Assembly: GCA_023014335.1 (NCBI GenBank)
Contig: JAECYW010000011.1
Span: 2,046,001-2,110,000, forward strand
DNA: 64,000 nucleotides
Source of the DNA: Galerina marginata
Lineage: Eukaryota; Basidiomycota; Agaricomycetes; Agaricales; Galerinaceae
Direction of reading: 5' to 3'
Part shown: one piece after another, positions 1-9,384 of the stretch
Layout of the letters: the number at the start of each line of letters is the position of its first letter
Numbering within the stretch: the first letter of the stretch is position 1
Notes under the pieces: model-generated
Told to the model about the DNA's origin: nothing
Databases searched by the model: none
What the model saw: the letters and a program-made list of their open reading frames with translations, nothing else
Program-made: the position numbers and the translations under genes

Positions 1-1641
1 CTGACACCTGTAAACCGAGATCGCAGTGGTTGCGCCAACTTCTGCGGGATAGGTCGAAGTCAGAAGAGAAAGTTTATGGAATTTCTCGGCAGTTCCTCCA
101 TTCGCTGGGGTGACTTTGATGACACGTCGCTTTGGACTTGTCTCGCTATATGCCTGGATGACCTGGCCGAATGGAACAAATTCTTCAGAGGTTAGAGAAC
201 CGACAGGAATGACCGTAATCTGGGATTGGTGAGTCGAGGCGGACGAAGATGGTGAAGACGGAGTAGTCATGGCTTTTTGGACAACCAGTTTCCGAGGATG
301 GCGGCACAGGTTCTACCTTTCGCCCCATAATTCGAACCCTTTTCAAGCCGCCATCAGGGTATATAGTAACCTTGACGTGCGTGTATGTCCTGCCTTCTTC
401 TACATTATCAAACTCGAAATAATGCTGCCTATGTGCGCCGAGCTTTGTGCGAGGAAGAATCAACGTCCAGTTATCAGGCATTGTACTATTCCAATCAAAA
501 TCGGCCCCGACTGGAAAGAGCATGTATCTCACAACTCTCCGGGAAGTTACCGAGAAAGTGGTTCGTATCGATCTCTACTTCCGTCAATTCCCCAGGAGTA
601 CCTCTAAACATCATTAGTAAAGGTACAAAAAAGAACGGTTTATCTACTTACAGTTGAATGATCACCCAGTCATTGTGTCCTTTCGTCCGACTGCGTTTCG
701 TCTCCCAACCGTCACCCATATTCTTCCCGCGTCCAGGAAGGATGAGGTTAGAACCAACACCGAAGTGTTGATCAGACATGCGAAGAACTCTACCGCCAGC
801 GAAGACATGCGCTAAATCGAATGGTGTTTGAGTCGATGGATGTACAGGGACTACTTCCCCATATGCTCGGAAACGCGCCTGCATTGTCCTAGTCAGGTAA
901 GTTACTACAACTGTTTAGACATCACTCACGATACCACCGTCGGGATACATGTTAATCTTGACATAGTTAAAGCTCGATGAAGCTGGGATCTTGAATAAGT
1001 GGCGAGAATCGGGACCAAGATCTGTTCTAGGAAGGACCTCCTCCCACTGTGATGATCATAGGCCATAAATAGGCATGGCTTGGTCTCAAGAAATGAAATC
1101 TTACTCTGGCATCGTCATGCGTTGGGTCCTTTAATTCTGGATCATGCAGGGCATAAATAGACACAGCTGGCTGCCTCGTTGCCTGATAACCACGTTAGCA
1201 TGTGAAGGAATCGAGGACCGATTCAGATAAGCACCGTTAAAGTTCGCTGTGTCTACATCGAAACCCTGTAGAACCCCTGTGGTACCGAGCTGAATGATGC
1301 ACCAGTCGTAGTTTGGGTTGTGCCGCCGCGTTTCCCAACCGCTAAACAACGCACCATTGGGCCCAAACTGACCCTTCATCGAGGGCGCTGGCTTTGATAG
1401 ATTCCCAGTGTCAGTATTCACGTCATTAACTGAAAGTTTAGCAACATACTTCAACCAAGAGCAAATGAAATGCTTCTGCAAAGAACTCATCGGATACACC
1501 GACGATACGCCCACCGAGAGCTACGCTGGACAATTCTATAGATAACGGTTATCATACAGCAGAAGAGGTGCCAGGAAATGTACCAGTCAGCGATGAGAAC
1601 CTCTCTTTAAAATCTTCCAAGGATATGCGCTCAACGGACAT
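1..1641 (-). CDS. DAL2: allantoicase fused to ureidoglycolate lyase (partial at left edge)
   Basis: Predicted to turn allantoate into ureidoglycolate plus urea and then ureidoglycolate into glyoxylate plus urea, late steps of purine catabolism. Reading left from ATG 1641, both allantoicase repeats are visible: the first contains [18 protein letters not shown] (about 1285-1345), the second [20 protein letters not shown] (about 650-715), and each ends in a YPDGG segment. After MGRK at about 317, a GT-AG intron at 220-316 joins in frame to [14 protein letters not shown], the start of ureidoglycolate lyase, which stays open to base 1. Allantoicase-lyase fusions are known in Cryptococcus. At about 1171 one extra base breaks the conserved FNGNEAPA stretch; the next frame continues [10 protein letters not shown]. 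The alternative is that the lyase is a separate gene starting at ATG 270. Family assignment is firm; the fusion is inferred from splice phase. Confidence 0.85.
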
Positions 1642-1929
1642 TGTGTATAAGAAAAATCCGGAGAAAGAGGAGGAGGAAAGGAATCGGCACACGACACGCT
1701 CCTGTCTTGAGTTATAAGAGCGACTGCCAATGAAAATGGGCCATCCACCCGGTCCGAAGTTGACGTCTTTGAAACCCCGCAGGCATACCTTACACCCGGC
1801 GGTAACCCACCTGCAGTACACATAAACGTCTTTTGCACATTTGGACCCCAAAATTAAATCCTTTATTCACATGATGCTTAATGGTGGGCGTCCTAGAGGG
1901 ACGGGAACAGGTTTTGTCTACGAACCGAT

Positions 1930-2316
1930 TACAGTCATCCACCGGCTAATGTTACACTGAAAGTTAAAAATCAAAATCAAAATTTTTCATCGCACTTTTT
2001 CCCAATAAAAACCATATGATAATTCTTTATAATTCTGTTAGTTCCTTCAGTCAAAATTTCAGGTGATCTTATTCACTTCTCGCAAAGTTATTCCCAAAAC
2101 ACTGGTGTAACACTGAGTAGTGAGCCAATTTGCGGCACTTTGGGTTCGCCATTTCTCAGTCAATTTTTATTCGTTCCCTCTGAAATTTTACAAGGTAATA
2201 GAGAACGTATACAGCTCACAGGAAAATTTTATTTCATCAAAAAAGACCCATTTTTGGCTGAGTTATGAAGGTGTAACACTCAGTGGTGGCGTAACATTAG
2301 CCGGTGGATGACTGTA
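1930..2316. mobile_element. MITE-like element with 24-bp terminal inverted repeats and TA flanks
   Basis: Bases 1932-1955 (beginning CAGTCATCCACCGG) are an exact reverse complement of 2291-2314, and both outer ends are flanked by TA (1930-1931 and 2315-2316). A TA duplication and termini starting CAGT are typical of Tc1/mariner-derived non-autonomous elements. The interior is A/T-rich and holds a subterminal motif, GTGTAACACT, near 2104 and 2271, with an inverted relative at 1949-1958. No transposase is encoded. The 63-codon open frame at 2120-2311 runs into the right repeat and resembles no known protein. Confidence 0.75.
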
Positions 2317-4060
2317 GAGGAAGGTACAAAGATTAGAGCCACCTGACTTGAGAGCCCTACTCAGCGTAACTAAAATTTAACTCAAACGCTCACTAGAGTT
2401 ATCCTTCGATCTTCAAGAACCTTCATCAAAGTCTACAAGCAGTCTCACATAAAGGTGGGCAACTTCAGTTCGGACGACGACAACGAACTTGAGTTGCTCG
2501 ACTTGTGTATGACAAGGTGAGAAGCTCGCCAGATTTGTTATAATGAAAGGATCCCATGTTCTGTTCCTTCGGTCCATCACAACATTCCGCTCCACCAATT
2601 GAAGGCGCGGGTAGCTCAAAAAATGTGTATTCCTGAAGGCCATCGGGCCTGTGTCACGGGTCTTGAACTGGAGAAGACGGCACTCCGACTACTTCAAAAA
2701 ATGTCTGGGTTTATTCGGCCGCCATATCTTCTGGTCAAGCAGACCTTTGACGTAAATCGTCAGCTGGATGACCCCTAGAGATGTGACATCTTCCAGAAAA
2801 AAGTGTTCTCGTTGTAACTGACGTTTACTGTCAACGGATTTGTGCTCCCGGGTATACGCAGAACTCTTCCTACGGACGGAACATGGTCAGGAACGAGCAA
2901 GACCAGCCAGGTCTGCAGGATGAATACAATGCTTTAGGTGGCGGGAAACCCAGAGATGCAAGGATGGGAAAGTCGAGGGACCAGTGTCGGAGAATCCAAA
3001 AATAGCGGGTTTCATCGGCTTCGTAAAGCGATAGCAACCTTTGCATACGAAAGGGTCGGTGTTAAGATTTGTTGTGTTGGGCAGCCTACAATATTTAGGA
3101 CCCTGTCAAGTGGAAATGAACGTTGTACCAACGTTGTGTGCGGTACTAGAGCCCAATATTTCTCAGGCGGCGCGACACGCCATTTTGCCAATCAAGGCGC
3201 AAGACGACGGAAACCTCCTGAGCGACCGTGGACCTTTGTGCAAACGGATATGTTGAACAAGCCAATGGACCCGAACGCGATGGCCATCGAGGCGGAGCGC
3301 AAAACGTTCTGGCAGAATTTCTATGGATAGAAAGGGTGAATGGTGTGGTGTGTGGTAAGTGGTATTCGTCGGTTAACCCGCACTATCGGATAAATGCGTT
3401 AATGGATGCATTTTCGTGGTTGGGGATAAGAGCAACGTTTGCGGGCCTGGTGTCCAGTTGATATTTAGTTTAATCTCGAGGCCAGATAACAAGATCAACT
3501 ATTGCAAGCACCATAAAAGGAACGGTTTCGTGTTAAATGAGCTGTATGAAAGGAACAATGAATGAGTGCGTACAACAATAGTCAATATTCCACGAGGACA
3601 GAAGCCGATGTTCGATGAAGATGCTGCCCCCCTTGATCGCCACCTAACACCATTTTTACGTGAGGTACTGGTAGTCTGCAAACAAAAAAACTGCCGTTCA
3701 AACCATATCGAATCTCAGTCTTGCCAGCAATTGTTGACTGCGAGTGCGACAAATGACGTTGTCCAACGACGTCCAGCTCTACATGCCCGGATGATCGCAA
3801 CCAATATGACAGCGCGATCGCATACATAGATCAGTTGCGCCGAGATTAATGGCGATCGGAATACCGGTTCGATGCTGACAAATCGACGACTGTGTGCAAG
3901 AATGTAGGACTTAAAGTACGCGTCTCGAATTGGGTGCAAGTGGGTGTCATTCGCCACAGTTTAGCATGGAAACGCAATCGAAGTCGCGCCATAGGCTCCC
4001 TATCGCACTAATCAGCAGGGGAAAAGAATATTGTCGGGTTCAAGGGATAAAGTCGGGGTA
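2317..4060. other. gene-free or decayed stretch
   Basis: About 1.7 kb with no gene I can recognise. Short open frames occur on both strands (for example 2413-2643 minus, 2938-3330 plus, 3566-3829 plus) but none shows a conserved domain or joins to a neighbour through convincing splice sites. The minus strand at 2413-2800 has protein-like stretches broken by stops, which could be an old pseudogene. This is only a possibility. Confidence 0.4.
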
Positions 4061-4980
4061 TCACATGCGCGCTATTACAGTTCGCTGCTTTCCCCATGGA
4101 TCCGACCATATTTCTGTCAGGCGAAATCGACGGGTCTCGCGTAGGATGTTTTCCACTACGGAAGCTTGGTCATGGCCAACCTCAAGCGCCACAGTAGCAT
4201 TCGGTTTTAGGATATCTTTGGAAGAAACGAGACGGGCGATCGCGTGGTAGAAGTCAAGGCCTGATGGTCCTCCGAAAAGAGCCTTGGGATCTTCAAAGTT
4301 TAACACGGAAGGAGGTAGTTCGAGATACTCATTCCACGATATGTAAGGTGGGTTGGATGTGATGATGTCGAAGGAAGGGTTGAAGTTCGCTACTATCTTG
4401 GCAAAGTCTTCTGCGAGGAAGTTCGCCTCGAGCGTCGAGAATGTATTCTGTGGCTTCTTTTCATTATCCGAGTGCGATGCGATGCCACAGAGTGCAGCGT
4501 TATCCTGCGCCAAGTGTAGTGCGTGGGGAGAAATATCGACTGCGTGAGCCTTTACACTTCCTGGGGGCCAGAGATGGCAGAGCAGGAGGGGGATGCATCC
4601 CGAACCAGTACCGAGGTCCAACAGGGAGACCGGGCTTCTGTGACGTTGGGGAGATTAATTCTGCAAGCCTGATAACCCAATGCTCGGTTTCTGGACGAGG
4701 AATCAGGACCGGTGGACGCGTGAGGAGATTAAGCGGGCCAAAAGGCTGAGTACCTGGGGCGATAGATAATTCTGTGAGATAGGGAGATAGTACATTGAAG
4801 GTAGAGGTTCGTACCCAAGATGTATTGAAGAGGTTCACCGCTGGCCCGGCGACTGACCATTTCGTCCAGGGATAAATTTGAGGATGAAGAGTCGATAGCG
4901 CGCTGCATCCATTTTAGTTCGAGAGCGGCCTGGGACCTACCCAAGGACGAGGAAAGAGAGGTGAGAAGACGGGGGAGCAT
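4061..4980 (-). CDS. MTQ1: HemK/PrmC-type protein N5-glutamine methyltransferase
   Basis: Expected to methylate the glutamine of the GGQ motif in a peptide release factor, probably the mitochondrial one, because the protein has the PrmC-like N-terminal helical domain that cytosolic Mtq2 lacks. Starting at ATG 4980, that domain ends in RRASGEPLQYILG, followed by a short intron and the strongly conserved PPVLIPRPETEHWV. After another splice comes the SAM-binding loop LDLGTGSGCIPLLL (about 4580-4620) and the catalytic NPPY motif in IITSNPPYISWNEY (about 4335). The end matches the family (WGKQRTVIARM, stop at 4061). It is divergent with the ERT1-like gene, start codons about 155 bp apart. Confident family call; mitochondrial role inferred. 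Confidence 0.9.
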
Positions 4981-5047
4981 AGAGCCGTTCGAAGTGGATT
5001 GGTCTGGTTTGGCTTGACACGGACACAATTCGGCCGGGAATAAAAAT

Positions 5048-5063
5048 CAGGTGTGATCACCTG
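5048..5063. promoter_or_regulatory. inverted CAGGTG/CACCTG pair in a divergent promoter
   Basis: CAGGTG at 5048-5053 and its reverse complement CACCTG at 5058-5063 are separated by TGAT. The pair lies between the divergent MTQ1 (ATG 4980) and ERT1-like (ATG 5135) genes. Each arm is a CANNTG E-box core, so a bHLH dimer site is possible. Only symmetry and position support it. Confidence 0.3.
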
Positions 5064-5134
5064 CAAGTCTTGTCAAACCGATTCCCGGTCCGCATCTCTG
5101 CTTTTACTTTCACCTGTCCTCGCCTCCTCCAGAC

Positions 5135-7341
5135 ATGGCCACCATCGTCCATGCTGTCGCCCCCCGGCCGACAACATCGTCAATGACGGTATGATCCTCC
5201 ATTCATTCTGTCGCCATAGCCTAATCCCGCTGATTGTCAGAACGCCCAGGCTGGCCCCTCAAGCCATTCGTCCTTAAAGAAAAATATTTCCCTCCCAAAT
5301 ATCGCTTCTTCTTCATCTTACTGCTGCTGCCAAACGCAAGCGCAACGAGACCCCAGAAGACAACTCTGCAGATTCAGCTTCCTCGCAACCCCCACGCAAA
5401 CCTAGGGAGGGCCCGAAGAAAAAGAAGGCCAACCGTGCCTGCTACCACTGCCAAAAGGCGCATCTTACTTGCGATGACTGTGAGTTGAACGCCATGCACA
5501 TGTCTTTGATTGTGGGTAAACATATTGTGCTCATTCTGGCACCTTCGATAGCACGACCCTGCCAACGTTGTGTTAAACGCGGATTTGCCGACAACTGCAC
5601 TGAAGGGCACCGCAAGAAGGCCAAATACCTTCTAGACGAGGAAGAGCTAGGTACCTCCGTCATAAGCTCTGTTATGGAGAGATGATTTATTTTGGTCACG
5701 TGCCATCGCAGAACTGCTCAAGCACAGCAAATCTGCACCTGAGAACCCTAGTGCAGGTACCTCCGCAGACCCACCGTCAATCCCAATTCGTACGACTTTT
5801 CTTTCTCAGATCTTGGATCAACTAATAAGTGATCTAATTCTCCAGCCGAGCCTTTCCCTCAAAACGACGCTTTGCTTCCTACCTTTGACTCCAACTTTTC
5901 ATTTGGTTCTGAAGCTGCAAACCTCGAGTATTCTATACTCTCTGCTATCTTGGGCAACCCCAGTCCGCCGGAATCATCATCGTCACCTCCGCCACCGCCA
6001 CCGCCACAACAGTATTCCTCTTGGCCATCTGACATCGACTTTCAGGCTTCGCCCCGTCTACCGAGCGCAAATAATACTTTCAGCGCCTCTTATGGCGAAG
6101 ACCAGATGCCAGTACAGCAGGTAGAAGCGAGGTCTAACAACCTCCCCTGGTTCTGCTGCACATTATTTGACATATCCTTACCCACACACCCAACAACCGG
6201 ATGATCTTGGAGAACTGTCCTACTCAGCTTCTTACTCTCCTCAAACGCAATCAAATTCGGCTATCCATCCTCTGCAGCCACGGTTTCCCCTAGATACACG
6301 ACCGCGATCTCCTCCGACCGTCTTCCTCCACAATTCTTCTTCAAAAGATGCTGCATCACGTGGGCTGCTCTCACCCCCACCGTCGACTACCTCACCTAGC
6401 TCAACTGCTTCTGTCCCGACAGGCATTGCCGACATGGTGCGACCGCAATCGCGTGGGTCGAAGCTACAAAGCATTACTGACCGTGTAACGGCGCCGTATC
6501 AATATACGGAGGGGTACCACTTCTTAATGAAGCATCTGCCCACTCGGTACGTATGCCATTGAGATGTCTTTTGTGCCAATTGAGTGCTCCTGGGACTCAA
6601 GATCTGATAATGTCTTCTTTCTATTGACTTCCTATCATCCCTACTCATCCTCACCTGCCTCCACCTACCTCCTTCATTCAAAGGTTTGAGAAGAATGACA
6701 TCCTGCGTATTGTGAGGGCGCTGGCAATATTTCGCCCTTCATTGATTGCACTGCAAATGCCATTATCCCTCGATGACGAAATATTCGTGGAGAGATGTTT
6801 CCAGCGTACTCTTATGGTCCGTCCGTCCACATCCTGTTGCCTCCGCGTATCTTCAACTGATGGCGTTGAAACAGGAATTGGACAAACTGATGTCATATAG
6901 CGGGACCCCGACCGTTGTCTGGCGCCGCACAGGCGAAATCTTGTTTGGTCGCTCCAGAATTCTGTATGTTGACCGAATGGCCGCTCGAGGACCTCGTGGG
7001 CAATGGTCGGAAAAAGTATATTTATGAAGTGAGTAGATGCCGATACCGAGTAAACCATGCCCTCGTTCTAATTTTGTCGCCTAGCTCTTTGAAAACCAAT
7101 CGGTTGTCGAGTACTGGGAAAACTTCGCTGCTCACGCTTTTGAGAACACTACACAGTCGGTCTACTCTCATTGCGTCTTGCTCAAGCCCAATGGAGCACC
7201 CGTGCCCTCCACATTCTGCTTCTCAATACGAAGGGACCTGTTTGATCTTCCAAGTATGGTGATAGGTACGTGTCGTATGCTGAAGGTCTAGATAATATCT
7301 GACATCGAAGCATGGCAGGACAATGGCTTCCACTTTTATAG
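5135..7341 (+). CDS. ERT1: ERT1/RDS2/AcuK-type Zn(II)2Cys6 transcriptional regulator of gluconeogenesis
   Basis: The zinc cluster is spread over an intron: [15 protein letters not shown] (about 5425-5475), then [16 protein letters not shown] (about 5560-5600), spacing C-x2-C-x6-C-x5-C-x2-C-x8-C, followed by [13 protein letters not shown], the signature of the ERT1/RDS2/AcuK family. A Ser/Pro/Gln-rich middle (5870-6540) precedes the conserved C-terminal PAS-like region: [20 protein letters not shown] (about 6685), [14 protein letters not shown] (about 6900), [20 protein letters not shown] (about 7095-7155) and, after the last intron, GQWLPLL with stop at 7339-7341. Orthologues activate gluconeogenic genes on non-fermentable carbon. 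The path from ATG 5135 to the zinc cluster is uncertain: the frame near 5260-5330 only works with an intron ending about 5343 or with an indel. Confidence 0.88.
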
Positions 7342-7796
7342 CGCTACCGCGTGGTAATTTACGGCTTTCGTTGCTTAATTCGTTTTTCCGTATCTTTATC
7401 CTGTACTTGAATCTGCTCCTGTCTTCTTTACACTGCACCCATAGGATTTCACGCCTCATGGACACGTCTTCGACCTTTGTCTGTCATCGACACCGACAAC
7501 ATCCTTGCCAGCTCCATTTCATATGTCCTGCTGTCGACTTTCCTCGCTATCCCGCTTGTCAAAAGTACCAGATGTACACTTATCCAACCATGTCGCCTGC
7601 ATATCCAGTTCACCCGTACGTAGTTGGTATGAATCTCAATTATCGTCCACTATACATCATCGCTATCCGATTCCCTCTAAATAAATAGAGAATGTCACAT
7701 ACTAGATTCGACGGCCGAAATCGTAATCTACTGCATAAAGACGACCCAATTATAACGAAAATAAAATGGTGAAACCCATATACCCCATCCTAGCAG
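7342..7796. other. intergenic, converging 3' ends
   Basis: Between the ERT1-like stop and the PRA1 stop. No conserved coding sequence, repeat or RNA gene was seen; it presumably holds both 3' untranslated regions. Confidence 0.5.
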
Positions 7797-8608
7797 CTAT
7801 ACAGTATCTTGGATAGTGGCGTAGTCACTTTCTACGCCAGGTTCAAGTAGGGATGCGTGACCGAGGATGAGCAGGGCGGATCCTGCAAGAACGCCGAAGA
7901 ATGTTCCGAAGGGGCCGGCCCACCAGAACATTGGGATTCCAATTACGAATAGTGCGGTGTAGAGATGCTTCTGTGTGATGGTATGTTCACCGAATTGAGT
8001 GGCCTCAGGAGCTGTAACAGAACCAAGCTTCATAAGTCTGAATCCGCATATGGCAGGCCCGAAGAAGCGTACCGAATTTGTTGATGGCCGCAAAGCCTCC
8101 AACGAGGAACATGAGCGACAGGAGGAGCATGTAGTTCATAATGCTGCTAAAAGCGAGCACTCGTTTAGCCACCTGCGGCTACAATACACCTACGAGTGCA
8201 AGAAAAAACAGACTCACACTGCGTATATAGCCAATAGGCCGACAATCAGCATATAGTTGCCTAGAAATAAACCATTCAGTCCTAGAACCTATCCCCAACG
8301 AAGCTCAGACGCCAGTCACCTGAGAAGTAGCGGGTATTGTAGGATATCCGCTGCACGCCAAGTCAGTTATGTCGTTCTGTGTATGGAAGCGGTGATTTGT
8401 CCACTTACTGATGTTGCCTGGTTCATATCCGCTGGTCTTGAGATGCGCTGGAAATCAAAGAACTCGGTCGCGGGTCGCAAACCGGAGAGTTTCGTCTCCT
8501 GGAAATCGAACGGAAGACCTGAATAAGAACACGGGTCACTTGTCATGAACGAGCCAACGCACCCTCAGAGATTTAACGGCGTCGGTGCACTTTGAGAAGA
8601 GCCTCCAT
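7797..8608 (-). CDS. YIP3: PRA1/Yip3 family prenylated Rab acceptor
   Basis: A small membrane protein of the PRA1 family, which acts on prenylated Rab GTPases at ER and Golgi membranes. ATG 8608 opens MEALLKVHRR; the next exon reads LRPATEFFDFQRISRPADM (about 8425-8490), the conserved PRA1 entry motif. Middle exons (about 8050-8350) are short and hydrophobic. The last exon has HTITQKHLYTALFVIGIPMF, then a glycine-rich membrane hairpin and ILGHASLLEPG, ending in an acidic tail (stop 7797). These match the C-terminal half of PRA1 in order and spacing. Exact middle splice sites were not resolved. It is divergent from CDC26, starts about 290 bp apart. Confidence 0.85.
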
Positions 8609-8900
8609 TGTAGAAGAGATTAGTTGGCTGTGGGCGAGGTACGGGCTGGTGGAATGGGGGAGGAAGAGAGAGAGTTGAAAACGTGGCTGGACGACGGCGT
8701 TCAAGTAGCAATTTTGTTGACGCAGCAAGCCACTGTGCCGCAGCGACAGCGCTCTGCTGGATATTTGTCCATATTTGGTACCACTGCTGCAGAACAATAG
8801 CGCGACAATCTTCGACCGCATCAGCTTCAAGTTGGTCCCCGTCTGCATTGTACCTATACGCCTCTCATTGTCTCAATACGACCCCGAATCGCAGGATACC

Positions 8901-9155
8901 ATGATTCGAAGAAACCCGACGCTCATTCCCATGACCGACCTGGATGTCCAGGACGTGCGTGACATGGTAACGAAGCAGAAGCAAGACGCGCACAACCACC
9001 AGCAGCTCATGCTCAAAATGAAACGGCTCGCTGAGAACCCTGGGATGACCAAGGAAGATCAGGAAATGATCGACCAGATGAAAGAGGTATTGTCGCGTAA
9101 TGAGAAGGCGAAGAGGTTAGGCTTGGATCCAGGTCAGTTTGGGTTAATTCCCTAA
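8901..9155 (+). CDS. CDC26: APC/C subunit CDC26
   Basis: Encodes an 84-residue, highly charged protein. It begins MIRRNPTLIPMTDLDVQDVR, matching the Cdc26 N-terminus (M-[LI]-R-R-x-P-T, then an acidic helix), the segment that threads into the TPR protein Cdc16/APC6 of the anaphase-promoting complex. The rest is predicted helix or coiled coil rich in Lys, Gln and Met. The open frame extends upstream of 8901, but the family starts exactly at this Met, so ATG 8901 is chosen. It is a single exon here, converging on PEX5. Small size means the call rests mainly on the N-terminal signature. Confidence 0.75.
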   Translation: MIRRNPTLIPMTDLDVQDVRDMVTKQKQDAHNHQQLMLKMKRLAENPGMTKEDQEMIDQMKEVLSRNEKAKRLGLDPGQFGLIP

Positions 9156-9384
9156 ATCAGTGACGATCATCAATTCATTCTGAACAGAATCATCAAAACC
9201 GTCATAGCATCTTTGTAATTGAAATGTATTCTATATCCATTGTAAAGAACAAGAAAAATCAAAGTCACTGGGTCGACAAAGCGGGACTACACGATAGGCT
9301 AATGCCTTCACATTCACAGTCATCATCGAATTTTACCCCTACTGGAAGCGACTCCGAAAACCTACAAAAAAGGAGGTGAGAAGT

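Noticed and set aside
185..270. Independent C-terminus of allantoicase running to a stop at 185
   Set aside because: The tail has no family similarity and overlaps the lyase coding sequence; the 220-316 intron gives a better product.
2120..2311. 63-codon frame inside the MITE
   Set aside because: It ends inside the terminal inverted repeat and has no protein similarity; MITEs are non-coding.
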